The notes below the pieces were generated by a model. The model was given only the letters and a program-made list of their open reading frames with translations. It ran no database searches and had not been told where the DNA came from. A DNA stretch of 64,000 nt, taken from assembly GCA_902622875.1 (NCBI GenBank), contig CACNRW010000008.1, forward strand, positions 1 through 64,000. Direction: 5' to 3'. Below are positions 7,546 to 15,873 of this stretch, in pieces. The DNA is from an uncultured SAR116 cluster alpha proteobacterium (GTDB lineage: Bacteria > Pseudomonadota > Alphaproteobacteria > Puniceispirillales > Marisalimonadaceae). Positions within the stretch are counted from its first letter, which is position 1; the number at the start of each line of letters is the position of its first letter. The position numbers and the translations under genes are program-made.

Positions 7546-8564
7546 TTTTTTATTTCTATTAACTCGCCATGATCCTTTGAAAAATCCTCTCTTTCAACTA
7601 ACTTAATAAAAGTTGGTAATTTTTTACTTTTTAATTTATTGAACAAATTTGTCCCACATAAAAATTGAACATTATCTTTTGATTTTAGTTCTTTAGATTT
7701 TCTCCATAATGACCTTAAATGATTTTGAAAATTATATTTATTACTATCAACATAAAAACTTTCAAGTGAAGAAAAATTTCTTGGTATATACATTTCGTAA
7801 AGAACTAATCTTGAAAAACCAAGAAAACTACCTTCTAAAAAATATTGTTTTCCTATTTCAGTAATATGTTGATGAAGATTTTTTTTTCTATTATAAGACA
7901 TTCTTGGAAAATCTATAATGATCATCCCTCCAATATTTCTAAGTTTAATTTCTCTTAAACATCTAACAAATGTTCTTTTACAAAATTCAAACATTTCATC
8001 ATCAGATTTAATTAATAATTTATGTGTATCTATATCAATAATTGTAGCTGCTTTAGTTTTTTCAATCCATATAATTCCACCATGATTTAATTCTACCTTT
8101 GGTTGTAAAGCAGCGATAAATTGACTATCTAGGTCTAAAATATCCCAATAAATAGCATAAAGATCCTCAATAATTGGTATGTTTTTTGAAAAAAAAAGAT
8201 CAATTATTCTTTGGATTTCACCTAAGTTTTCATAATTTTTTGCGTTTGCAGGCAATATTCTAGCTTGGATCGGCTTGTCTTCAAATTTTTCGCTCGTAAT
8301 TACAATTTTTATTTTGTTATTTACATTTAAAGATTTTGAAACGCCTCTAACTGATAAAATTTTTTTATCTTCTATTTTTGCCCGTGCCAGGCCACCATTT
8401 AATTTTTTAATGATTATAGCTTCATGAATGCTCCCAATTAATGATGGAGACTTATCATACCAAAAAATAGTTTTAATAATTTTATATCCTAAAATTTCTA
8501 CTATTCTTGTTTGTTCCGCACATTTGTCGATTAAAATAAAATGATCATAAATTTTATCAATCAT
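7542..8564 (-). CDS. Ribonuclease E/G family protein (short form)
   Basis: RNase E/G-type protein of about 340 residues. The core is recognisable from GGIIWIEKTKAATIIDID and RNIGGMIIIDF, where the acidic residues should hold the catalytic magnesium. The C-terminal zinc-link CPxC and the degradosome scaffold are absent, as in the short alphaproteobacterial form at this locus. Role: endonucleolytic RNA processing. An ATG at 8564 overlaps the maf stop by eight bases; a TTG at 8582 in the same frame would add six residues. Confidence 0.85.
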   Translation of the reverse strand: MIDKIYDHFILIDKCAEQTRIVEILGYKIIKTIFWYDKSPSLIGSIHEAIIIKKLNGGLARAKIEDKKILSVRGVSKSLNVNNKIKIVITSEKFEDKPIQARILPANAKNYENLGEIQRIIDLFFSKNIPIIEDLYAIYWDILDLDSQFIAALQPKVELNHGGIIWIEKTKAATIIDIDTHKLLIKSDDEMFEFCKRTFVRCLREIKLRNIGGMIIIDFPRMSYNRKKNLHQHITEIGKQYFLEGSFLGFSRLVLYEMYIPRNFSSLESFYVDSNKYNFQNHLRSLWRKSKELKSKDNVQFLCGTNLFNKLKSKKLPTFIKLVEREDFSKDHGELIEIKK

Positions 8565-9156
8565 TATGAAATTGATATCCAATAGATAATAGAGCTCGAT
8601 ATAGTTCTGCTAATGGCAAACCTACAATATTGCTGTAAGAACCTGACAAAAAATTAATATAAGATGCCGCAAACCCTTGTATTGCGTAACCGCCAGCTTT
8701 ACCTCTCCATTCCTTTGATTTGAGATAATAATCTAGCTCTTCAGAATGAAATCTTTTAAACTTCACAATGGATTGTATTGTTTTGACTTTAAGAGGATAA
8801 TCTGGTGAGTACAAAGCAAAACTGGTTAAAACTTTATGTCTTCTTCCTGAAATCAAATGCAGACATTCTTCTGCCATTTTTTTATTCATTGCTTTGGGCA
8901 ATATTCTCCTTCCTAAAGATACTACCGTGTCTGCAGTAAGAATTATAGATTGTGAATATTTAGAATGAAAAACTTTATTTTTTTCAACAGACATTCTTCT
9001 AACATAATTTATGGGCAATTCTTTTGTATGAACAGTTTCGTTTATGCCTGGAGTTAATACCAAATCAGGTATTACACGTATTTGATTTAAAAGCTCAAGT
9101 CGTCTACTAGAACTGGAAGCTAGTATAAACTGTTTGTTTAATTTAGTTTTATTCAT
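8557..9156 (-). CDS. maf: Maf-type nucleoside triphosphate pyrophosphatase
   Basis: Protein of 199 residues with the Maf signature ILASSSSRRLELL at the N-terminus and TADTVVSLGRRILPKA and ISGRRHKVLTSF in the middle. The family hydrolyses modified or non-canonical nucleotides and is linked to control of septum formation. It lies 23 bases after infA and overlaps the RNase gene, consistent with one operon. Confidence 0.9.
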   Translation of the reverse strand: MNKTKLNKQFILASSSSRRLELLNQIRVIPDLVLTPGINETVHTKELPINYVRRMSVEKNKVFHSKYSQSIILTADTVVSLGRRILPKAMNKKMAEECLHLISGRRHKVLTSFALYSPDYPLKVKTIQSIVKFKRFHSEELDYYLKSKEWRGKAGGYAIQGFAASYINFLSGSYSNIVGLPLAELYRALLSIGYQFHND

Positions 9157-9179
9157 AAAAAAACGTTAATAAATAGATC

Positions 9180-9398
9180 TTATTTAAATCGAAAAGTAAT
9201 TCTTCCTTTTGTTAAGTCATAGGGAGTCATTTCTACATTAACCCTATCACCCAGCAAAACTCTAATGCGATTTTTTCTCATTTTACCACTAGTATGAGCA
9301 AGAACTTCGTGTTCATTGTCAAGTTTTACTCTAAACATTGCATTAGGTAAAAGTTCTTCAACAATACCCGAAAATTCAATTACACCTTCTTTTGCCAT
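9180..9398 (-). CDS. infA: Translation initiation factor IF-1
   Basis: Complete 72-residue S1/OB-fold protein ([19 protein letters not shown], ending KGRITFRFK), matching the universal IF-1 length. It binds the ribosomal A site during initiation. It is followed by maf, RNase E/G and yacG on the same strand. A 71-base gap separates it from hisD upstream. Confidence 0.97.
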   Translation of the reverse strand: MAKEGVIEFSGIVEELLPNAMFRVKLDNEHEVLAHTSGKMRKNRIRVLLGDRVNVEMTPYDLTKGRITFRFK

Positions 9399-9469
9399 TT
9401 GACCTCTTTTATATTTTTAAACTTAATCTGACTATTATGATTAATTAGTCAAGAATTTTATGAAATTAA

Positions 9470-10777
9470 TCATTTATTTAATCTTAATGATACAGACATA
9501 GCATGAGCATCAAGACCTTCTGCTTCAGCTAGAGTAACTACATGTTTACCTAATTCGTTGAGATTTTTCTTATTGAAGTTTACTATTGTTGTTCTTTTAT
9601 AGAAATCTAATACACCTAAACCACTGGAAAACTTTGCTGTTCCACTTGTTGGAAGAACATGATTGGGACCTGCAATATAATCCCCTACAGCTTCAGGTGT
9701 AAAGGGTCCTATGAAAACAGCTCCTGCATTTTTTACTTTATTAATAAAATTTTTGGCATCTTTGAAAATTAATTGTAAATGTTCTGGGGCAATAAAGTTT
9801 ACTAAATTAATGGCATCATTCATATCATCTACAAGAAGAATTGCGCCAAAATCTCTCCACGATGAGCTTGCTATTTTTGATCTAGGAAGTTTTCTGAGAA
9901 ATTTTTTTATTGAAGCTTCTACCTTCATTGCAAGTTCTTCATTATTAGTTATAAGAATAGATTGGGCTAGTTCGTCATGTTCTGCTTGAGATAATAGGTC
10001 AATCGCAACATGATCCGGGTTAGCAGACTTGTCACAGACTATTAAAACTTCGGAAGGTCCTGCAATTGAATCAATACCTACTTTACCAAATACTTGTCTT
10101 TTAGCTTCTGCAACATAAGCATTACCAGGTCCAACAATTTTATTTACTTGTGTTACTGTTTCAGTTCCATATGCCAATGCTGCTATAGCATGAGCACCAC
10201 CCATACAAATAAATTCAGTTACGTCAGCCACGTAAGCAGCAGCTAAGACAATAGATGATTTATTGAGATCTGTAACTGGACTTACTACAACTCTTCTTTC
10301 AACCCCAGCGACAAGTGCTGGAATAGCATTCATTAATACTGAAGACGGATAAATGGCTTTACCTCCAGGAACATAAAATCCAGCAGAAACAATTGGAGAG
10401 TATTTTAGTCCTAGCTTAACATCAATATTATCCCTATATTCAATATCTGCTGGTATTTGATGTGTATGGAACTTCTTAATTCTTTCAGCAGCAATGTTTA
10501 ATGCTTGTTTTTCTTTTTTCTTCAGACTATTATAAGCTTTTTTTAATGTATCTTTTTCAATATATAATTCTTCTACATTATTTATCTTCTTACTATCAAA
10601 TTTATTAACAAATTCAATTAATGCACTGTCACCTAATTTTTGAATATTCTCAATTATAGTAAAAACAGTATCGTAGATATTTAACTGGTTTTTCTGATCA
10701 AGTCTAATAAGAGCGTTCAATTTATTTTTAAAGTTTTTATCTTTAATATTTATAATTTTAGTTTCAGACTCAGCCAT
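9470..10777 (-). CDS. hisD: Histidinol dehydrogenase HisD
   Basis: Catalyses the last two steps of histidine synthesis, histidinol to histidine, with NAD and zinc. Family blocks seen are GLKYSPIVSAGFYVPGG, QVNKIVGPGNAYV, GPSEVLIV, LLSQAEHDELAQS and TPEAVGDYIAGPNHVLPT. I place the start at the ATG at 10777, which overlaps the hisG stop by eight bases and has GGAG upstream; an in-frame TTG at 10792 would add five residues. The length of about 435 is normal. Confidence 0.95.
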   Translation of the reverse strand: MAESETKIINIKDKNFKNKLNALIRLDQKNQLNIYDTVFTIIENIQKLGDSALIEFVNKFDSKKINNVEELYIEKDTLKKAYNSLKKKEKQALNIAAERIKKFHTHQIPADIEYRDNIDVKLGLKYSPIVSAGFYVPGGKAIYPSSVLMNAIPALVAGVERRVVVSPVTDLNKSSIVLAAAYVADVTEFICMGGAHAIAALAYGTETVTQVNKIVGPGNAYVAEAKRQVFGKVGIDSIAGPSEVLIVCDKSANPDHVAIDLLSQAEHDELAQSILITNNEELAMKVEASIKKFLRKLPRSKIASSSWRDFGAILLVDDMNDAINLVNFIAPEHLQLIFKDAKNFINKVKNAGAVFIGPFTPEAVGDYIAGPNHVLPTSGTAKFSSGLGVLDFYKRTTIVNFNKKNLNELGKHVVTLAEAEGLDAHAMSVSLRLNK

Positions 10778-11429
10778 GTATTGCATCTCCAACTTTATTA
10801 ATCCATGGCTGTATGATTTGTGAATTAGTTTTTAAATAACTTCTATTAACAGCTAATCTAGTAGACACCTCGCAAATTTCTTCAACTTCAACTAAACCGT
10901 TGGCTTTTAAAGTTGACCCTGTTTCTACCAAATCAACTATTCTTTTACATAAACCCATTGACGGTGCTAATTCCATTGCACCATTCAATTTTATACATTC
11001 TGCGTGAACACCTCTTGATTCAAAGTAATTTTGAGTAATGTTTGGATATTTAGTAGCAACTCTTACATGGCTCCAGGTCCTTGGATCTTCATTTTCAACA
11101 GTTTCTTTTTGAGCTGCAACTACCATTCTACATTGTCCAATATTTAGATCAAATGGCGAATAAACTTCAGTATGATTAAATTCACTTAGAACATCACTTC
11201 CTACAAAGGCCATTTGAGCAGCACCGTAAGCTAAAAAAGTTACTACATCAAATGATCGAACTCTGATAATATCAATATTTCTAATATTTGTATTAAATCT
11301 TAACTTACGGTCTTTATTATCAAAAAAAGTTTCTTCCGGCTCTATACCAATTTTTGATAAAATTGGTAAAACCACATCTAATATCCTTCCTTTTGGTAAA
11401 GCTATAGTAAATTTACTATTTTGTTTCAT
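10770..11429 (-). CDS. hisG: ATP phosphoribosyltransferase HisG (short form)
   Basis: First enzyme of histidine synthesis, joining ATP and PRPP. At 219 residues it is the short form that lacks the C-terminal regulatory domain and normally needs HisZ for activity and feedback control. Motifs include ALPKGRILD near the N-terminus and the PRPP-binding segment DLVETGSTLKANGL. hisZ is not adjacent. It overlaps hisD downstream. Confidence 0.94.
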   Translation of the reverse strand: MKQNSKFTIALPKGRILDVVLPILSKIGIEPEETFFDNKDRKLRFNTNIRNIDIIRVRSFDVVTFLAYGAAQMAFVGSDVLSEFNHTEVYSPFDLNIGQCRMVVAAQKETVENEDPRTWSHVRVATKYPNITQNYFESRGVHAECIKLNGAMELAPSMGLCKRIVDLVETGSTLKANGLVEVEEICEVSTRLAVNRSYLKTNSQIIQPWINKVGDAIHG

Positions 11430-11441
11430 TTTTAGTACCTT

Positions 11442-11873
11442 TTAGACAATGTGATTAGGTTTAAACTTAGTTGGCCAAGGGATGTCTATATCTTCAATTA
11501 ATACACTTATTTTCTTACATTTTAATATAATTTCTATTGATTTAGAAAAACTTAAGAAAATCTTATTTTCTCTATGTGTTATAGCTAAAAGATTAAGAAA
11601 CGTCATGTTAGAATTATAATTTTTGTAATTGATAACTTTCACATTTTTTATTTGTAACCCACAAACTACTCTATAATAAACTTTGTCTTTATTATTAGAT
11701 TTTGTACTTTCTTTTTCCCAACAATACCTAGATAAAGTTGCAACAAATAATTTTTTTTCTTTGTCAAAAAAAAATTCTTCTTTTGATAATATTGCATCCT
11801 GACACAAATGTGAAATTATATCTAAATCATCTTCTGTAGAAGCTAATAATTTAATTTTTTTATCAATAGTCAA
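11442..11873 (-). CDS. DUF2948 family protein
   Basis: Protein of 143 residues with the family start, an LLASTEDDLDIIS-type segment followed by LCQDAIL, and ISVLIEDIDIPWPT near the end. DUF2948 is an alphaproteobacterial family of unknown function, conserved between murA and hisG/hisD as here. It is 24 bases after murA and 12 before hisG, suggesting co-transcription. No catalytic motif is evident. Confidence 0.8.
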   Translation of the reverse strand: MTIDKKIKLLASTEDDLDIISHLCQDAILSKEEFFFDKEKKLFVATLSRYCWEKESTKSNNKDKVYYRVVCGLQIKNVKVINYKNYNSNMTFLNLLAITHRENKIFLSFSKSIEIILKCKKISVLIEDIDIPWPTKFKPNHIV

Positions 11874-11897
11874 AAAAATACCTATATTTTCTATAAT

Positions 11898-13187
11898 TTA
11901 TCTTGATCTTCGAATATTTGCACCAAGATCAGACAATTTGTTTTCTAAATTTTCGTACCCTCTATCCAAATGATATATACCATCTACTTCGCTTGTGCCC
12001 AATGCTACTAGACCACCTAAAATCAGACACATTGAAGCCCTTAAATCTGACGCCATTACCTTAGCTGCTTTTAGGTAATTAACACCTGTAACTGTTGCTA
12101 TTTGCTTGTTAACAGATATTCTTGCTCCCATTCTGATTAGTTCAGGTACATGCATGAATCTATTCTCAAATATATTTTCACTTATTTTACACTTGCCATC
12201 TGCTATTGTCATTAGTGTCATGTATTGTGCTTGAAGATCAGTAGGAAAACCTGGGTGTTCCTCTGTAAAAATATTATAGGGTATTGGTCTTTTAGAAGCA
12301 CAAATTTTTATTGCAGTTTTAGAAATTTCAACTTTACTACCTGTGTATTCTAGTGTTTTTAAAAACTTTTCTAAATTTTTTGGAATTATATTTTTTATTT
12401 CAATATCACCCATTGTTATACTAGCAGCGATTGCAAAAGACCCTGCTTCTATCCTATCTGCTACTACGTCATGTTGGAGCTTTTTCAATTTCTTTACTCC
12501 ATTTATAATAATTGTATTGCTCCCCTCACCCACAATATTTGCACCTGCTTTATTGAGGCAGGTCACAATATCAACAATTTCAGGTTCTTGAGCTGCATTG
12601 GAAATTATTGTTTGTCCTTTTGCTAGGACTGCAGTCATAATAGCGCTTTCTGTTGCTCCTACTGAAATTTTTGGAAAGTTTATTTTACCACCCCTCAAAC
12701 CTTCAGAAGGAACAGAACCAATTATAAAACCAGAGTCAAATTTTATATTAGCCCCTAATGCTTCCATAACCATTACATGCAAGTCAATTGGTCTGCTTCC
12801 AATTGCACAACCACCAGGAAGTGGAACTTTTGCAGAACCCTGCGAAGCTAGTAAAGGACCTAAAATAAGAATTGAAGCTCTCATTTGTCTTACTAGTTCA
12901 TATGAGGCTTCGTCCTTTTGAGCTACACCATTAAAATTAACTTGTCCATTATCCCAATTTGATTTTATGCCTAAATCGTCTAATAGTTTTAACATCAGCC
13001 TTGTGTCTGCAAGATCGGGAACGTTTGACAATCTAAAATCTTCATTAATGATAAGTGATAAAGCCATTAGAGGTAATGCCGCATTTTTAGCTCCACTTAT
13101 ATTAACATCCCCATAAAGTTTGTTGCCGCCAGTTATAAAAATTTTTTCATTAGAATTTTGATCAAAGTTATCCATATTAAAAATCAT
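11898..13187 (-). CDS. murA: UDP-N-acetylglucosamine 1-carboxyvinyltransferase MurA
   Basis: Transfers enolpyruvate from PEP to UDP-GlcNAc, the first committed step of peptidoglycan synthesis in the cytoplasm. The 429-residue protein has the early GGNKLYGDVNISGAKNAALP and the catalytic loop PLPGGCAIGSRPIDLH with the active-site cysteine (about residue 127), the fosfomycin target. EEHPGFPTDLQAQYM and DLRASMCLILGGL are also typical. Its ATG overlaps the stop of a small upstream ORF (TAATG). Confidence 0.96.
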   Translation of the reverse strand: MIFNMDNFDQNSNEKIFITGGNKLYGDVNISGAKNAALPLMALSLIINEDFRLSNVPDLADTRLMLKLLDDLGIKSNWDNGQVNFNGVAQKDEASYELVRQMRASILILGPLLASQGSAKVPLPGGCAIGSRPIDLHVMVMEALGANIKFDSGFIIGSVPSEGLRGGKINFPKISVGATESAIMTAVLAKGQTIISNAAQEPEIVDIVTCLNKAGANIVGEGSNTIIINGVKKLKKLQHDVVADRIEAGSFAIAASITMGDIEIKNIIPKNLEKFLKTLEYTGSKVEISKTAIKICASKRPIPYNIFTEEHPGFPTDLQAQYMTLMTIADGKCKISENIFENRFMHVPELIRMGARISVNKQIATVTGVNYLKAAKVMASDLRASMCLILGGLVALGTSEVDGIYHLDRGYENLENKLSDLGANIRRSR

Positions 13188-13348
13188 TAAGATTTGACAT
13201 TTAAATCTAACCCTGAAATACCAATTTTTTTTGTTCTTTTACCAATAATCTTTTTATTATCTCTATCTATAATTTGTTTTTTTCTCAATTTTAAATTATT
13301 TTTTAAAGATGCAGATAATACTTCATTTTTAATATCTTTTTTTATCAT
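13187..13348 (-). CDS. Small basic protein upstream of murA
   Basis: ORF of 53 residues, rich in lysine and arginine (KNNLKLRKKQIIDRDNKK). Its TAA shares one base with the murA ATG, so the two are probably translationally coupled. A short Lys/Arg-rich protein with a LxxNLxxRKxQ pattern upstream of murA is familiar from other alphaproteobacteria, but its function is unknown. The coupling and coding-like composition support it being real. Confidence 0.6.
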   Translation of the reverse strand: MIKKDIKNEVLSASLKNNLKLRKKQIIDRDNKKIIGKRTKKIGISGLDLNVKS

Positions 13349-13421
13349 GTGTAATAATGCATATCTATTTTAATTATGTAAAATAAGGACCTAAGATAAT
13401 ATTATATAATAATAAAAAAAC

Positions 13422-13449
13422 TTGTCATTAGTGAAAACATAATTAAGTT
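13422..13449 (+). promoter_or_regulatory. Weak putative promoter of tRNA-Thr
   Basis: TTGTCA at 13422-13427 resembles a -35 box, and TAAGTT at 13444-13449 follows after 16 bases. The tRNA begins 14 bases later. The -10 box is weak, so the assignment is tentative. Confidence 0.3.
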
Positions 13450-13463
13450 ATTATTTTGTAAGT

Positions 13464-13539
13464 GCCGTCATAGCTCCAGCGGTAGAGCGCGTCATTGGTA
13501 ATGACGAGGTCACTGGTTCAAATCCAGTTGACGGCACCA
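13464..13539 (+). tRNA. tRNA-Thr (GGT)
   Basis: GCCGTCA at the 5' end pairs with TGACGGC, followed by A and an encoded CCA. The anticodon arm GTCATTGGTAATGAC carries anticodon GGT, and GGTTCAAATCC forms the T loop. It is intact. Its bases from the anticodon stem to the acceptor are repeated 2.3 kb downstream, so it appears to be the integration target of an island. Confidence 0.97.
13489..13534 (+). repeat. Left att-like direct repeat inside tRNA-Thr
   Basis: These 46 bases, from the anticodon stem to the acceptor, match 15796-15841 at 44 of 46 positions in the same orientation. The two differences are C/T in the T loop and A/G in the acceptor strand. The intact copy is the functional tRNA, as expected when an element integrates at a tRNA gene 3' half. 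Confidence 0.85.
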
Positions 13540-13630
13540 TTTTTTGGTTACTCTAAAACATATATATTCACTAACGATTTTAACAGTTTATAAATTCTTG
13601 TTAATATTCTATTTTTATTTATGAAATTTA

Positions 13631-13657
13631 TGTGTGTCAAATTTGTGTCATGACACC
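13631..13657. repeat. TGTGTCA repeat cluster, left end of the island
   Basis: GTGTGTCAAATTTGTGTCA is followed by TGACACC and TTAATAA. Two TGTGTCA words and one inverted TGACACC lie within 27 bases. The right end of the island has a related block (15674-15711: GTGTGTCAGAACTGTGACA, CACACCTCTTAATA). They could be recombinase arm sites or operators. Confidence 0.4.
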
Positions 13658-13668
13658 TTAATAATTTA

Positions 13669-15633
13669 TTACTTAAACTTTACTAGCACTCTGTCTTTAT
13701 CACCTTGTAGTTCAGGAGTTTGTGAGCCACTTGATTGTTGGACCACGTTCTGTTTTACATATGCGTGTAGCTCACGTGCAGTAATTTTATTGTCCGAGTT
13801 AGTATCTGCATCACCTTCCATACCCTTCATTAAGAAGTATGAGAACATTCCATGTTTGGCTTCTTCTAGTGGTTTGCTTGTCTGATCACCTGCTGCAGCT
13901 GAAAATACAGTAAAGTTCTCAGGTATAGATTGTTCAATAGCACGTATAGCTATCGGTCTTGATGCTATCAGCACATCTGTGCCACGAGTTGTGCCTGAGT
14001 AGCAGGTGTCTAGGAATACAGTCACGCTAAGTGGGTTAGATTGTTGTATCTCTTTGAATAGTTCATCCCTTAATAATGCTGTTTTGTCTAACAGTCTTGG
14101 TCTGCCATCATAAGGTAATAAGTACATATTCTTACCATCATCTGATGCTAAACCATGTCCTGCAAAGAAGATGTATATGTCACTTTTATTTGCTTTAGAT
14201 GCTCTTCTTAACCAATCCTTAGTTGTTAAAAGTATCTCAGCATACTCAGCTTTATCATTTAACAGTGTCTTTATTCTATTATCAGGAATACCTAGTTTTT
14301 CTGACGCATAATCTCTAAACATCTTTGCATCTCTATCAGCGTATAAAGCATCTGCATTGGTATTTTCATATCCTTCTACACCAACAATAAGTGCTAATGC
14401 ATTGGAGTTACCCTTTACCCTTTTACCAAGTGGGTTTAACCTATCAAAAGTTATTGATGTAGACACAGTGCTATCATTACGTTGAAGGGATACTGTTTTT
14501 GATGATGTTAACCCTGCAAGGTCAGTTACCTGAATATTTAAAGTAATACCATCTGATGGAACAAAAGTAGAATATTTGAAATTACCGTTGCCACTTAGTT
14601 GAACAGCTTTACCATCTATAGTTACCTCTGCCACTTCAACATTATCACGTGCAATACCAGTTATAGTTCCACGTTTTCCTTTTGTTTTATTAGATAATAT
14701 TTCTAATAATGGCACACGAGTATCAGTATCAATTCTTTGACGTTCTTGTTTCTGCTTAGCCTCCATTGCAGCTAATTTACGTTCTAGTTCAATACGCTTT
14801 TGTCTTTCAGTTTCTGCAACGCGTTTGGAAGCTTTCAGCTCAGCTGACGATGAAGTGGATTTAGAATTTTGATTTGAAACTAAAGATTTGTTTCTACCTT
14901 TTATATGACGAAGGAGTTGGGCAATAGAATAATCATTTGATTTAAATGTAAAACCACTACCCGTATATGTATTATTAATTTTTATAGCAAATATAAATTT
15001 GGTATTTTTTTTATTTTGTAATTCAATTTTCGTAAAATCATCTAACTTTAAAACTGCATATTTTTTTCCAATAAAATTTCTAAAAGATATATTTGTGTTT
15101 ACCCAATTTAAATCTTTTATTTTTGGGGGAGTTTTTGGATTCCAGTTAGTGGTGGCATAAAAAGAGTTACTAATTTCCTGTTTTGCTATATCAAGAAATT
15201 TTTTATGTTTGCCGTGATAAAAAATATAACCATTTTGTAAATTTATTTTTAGATGACTACCAGATTTAACATAAAAGTCTAAATTGGAAATATCATTGAA
15301 AATTTTTAATAATATATCAGAATTTTTTGTTGAGTTTATTTTTTTTGTTTTGGGGTATACTTCAGCATAAATACCCTCGTCACCAGTTAATTTTATACAT
15401 TTTTCACGTGTCACACCTCTTCTTTTTAACTCCTTAATTAAAAGATTTAGATTATTTCTGTATAAACTAGTTTTTCCTTGTCTAAGTTTTTTGTACTGAC
15501 ATAATTCAGCATCAGTACTTATTGAATTGTCCATTTGTACTAACAGTTGATTGTTTTTAATAACCTCTCCAACGGGTGTGCAACCTGCAAGAATTAGAAA
15601 AAAACCTACCATCATTTTAAATGCATTTTTCAT
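13669..15633 (-). CDS. Caspase-family (C14) lipoprotein with EF-hand-like loop
   Basis: Protein of 654 residues. A lipoprotein signal peptide ends LILAGC with the lipid cysteine at 18, so it is exported. A unique N-terminal region (about 20-265) precedes a charged coiled coil (VAETERQKRIELERKLAAME), an Ig-like beta segment (about 300-395) and a caspase domain. The catalytic dyad is intact: His493 in FFAGHG and Cys544 in DTCYSG. DTNSDNKITARE (610-621) fits an EF-hand calcium loop. The first third is very AT-rich while the caspase part is richer in G+C, suggesting a mosaic gene. The substrate is unknown; roles in stress, cell death or envelope proteolysis are inference. It is the only gene of its island. 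Confidence 0.85.
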   Translation of the reverse strand: MKNAFKMMVGFFLILAGCTPVGEVIKNNQLLVQMDNSISTDAELCQYKKLRQGKTSLYRNNLNLLIKELKRRGVTREKCIKLTGDEGIYAEVYPKTKKINSTKNSDILLKIFNDISNLDFYVKSGSHLKINLQNGYIFYHGKHKKFLDIAKQEISNSFYATTNWNPKTPPKIKDLNWVNTNISFRNFIGKKYAVLKLDDFTKIELQNKKNTKFIFAIKINNTYTGSGFTFKSNDYSIAQLLRHIKGRNKSLVSNQNSKSTSSSAELKASKRVAETERQKRIELERKLAAMEAKQKQERQRIDTDTRVPLLEILSNKTKGKRGTITGIARDNVEVAEVTIDGKAVQLSGNGNFKYSTFVPSDGITLNIQVTDLAGLTSSKTVSLQRNDSTVSTSITFDRLNPLGKRVKGNSNALALIVGVEGYENTNADALYADRDAKMFRDYASEKLGIPDNRIKTLLNDKAEYAEILLTTKDWLRRASKANKSDIYIFFAGHGLASDDGKNMYLLPYDGRPRLLDKTALLRDELFKEIQQSNPLSVTVFLDTCYSGTTRGTDVLIASRPIAIRAIEQSIPENFTVFSAAAGDQTSKPLEEAKHGMFSYFLMKGMEGDADTNSDNKITARELHAYVKQNVVQQSSGSQTPELQGDKDRVLVKFK

Positions 15634-15673
15634 ATGATCACATTAACAATTTAATAATTGCTTGTGAAGTATT

Positions 15674-15708
15674 AGGGGTGTGTCAGAACTGTGACAATTC
15701 ACACCTCT
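15674..15708. repeat. Inverted repeat upstream of the caspase gene
   Basis: AGGGGTGTG (15674-15682) can pair with CACACCTCT (15700-15708), nine pairs including one G-T. The loop contains a TGTCA/TGTGACA pair. It lies 40-75 bases before the caspase start codon, so it could be an operator or a recombinase site. Confidence 0.4.
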
Positions 15709-15763
15709 TAATATATTAAATACGACTCGAGATACACCTAATTGATTATAATAGTTTATTTGT
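15697..15763 (+). repeat. Island-associated repeat, tRNA-Thr copy
   Basis: Begins TCACACCTCTTAA (15699-15711), identical to the minus strand at 7186-7198 next to tRNA-Phe. Similarity continues with gaps: AATACGACTCGA, AATT, TATAATAG and ATTTGT. Two more AGGTGTAT words (15729 on the minus strand and about 15770 on the plus strand) lie between it and the partial tRNA copy. Confidence 0.5.
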
Positions 15764-15795
15764 GGGTGTTAATAGGTGTATGAAGTGTCATTTGG

Positions 15796-15841
15796 GCGTC
15801 ATTGGTAATGACGAGGTCACTGGTTTAAATCCAGTTGGCGG
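15796..15841 (+). repeat. Right att-like partial copy of tRNA-Thr
   Basis: Copy of the anticodon-to-acceptor part of tRNA-Thr (44 of 46 identical to 13489-13534). It lacks the 5' half, the full acceptor and the CCA, so it cannot be a functional tRNA. This marks the right boundary of the island; pheT ends 33 bases beyond it. Confidence 0.85.
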
Positions 15842-15873
15842 TAACACTTTAACTTAAATTTCGAAGTTTAAAA

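Larger units (their letters stand above)
13489..15841. mobile_element. Minimal genomic island at tRNA-Thr carrying a caspase-like gene
   Basis: The segment is bounded by an intact tRNA-Thr and a 46-base partial copy in direct orientation, the usual result of site-specific integration. Inside there is only one gene, a caspase-like lipoprotein on the minus strand. No integrase, excisionase or transposase is seen. Both flanks of the gene contain TGTGTCA/TGACA-type and GGTGTG-type short repeats. It therefore looks like a non-autonomous island or the remnant of a larger one. Confidence 0.75.

Noticed and set aside
12343-12921. Plus-strand ORFs inside murA
   Set aside because: Shadows of murA in other frames; no independent signals.
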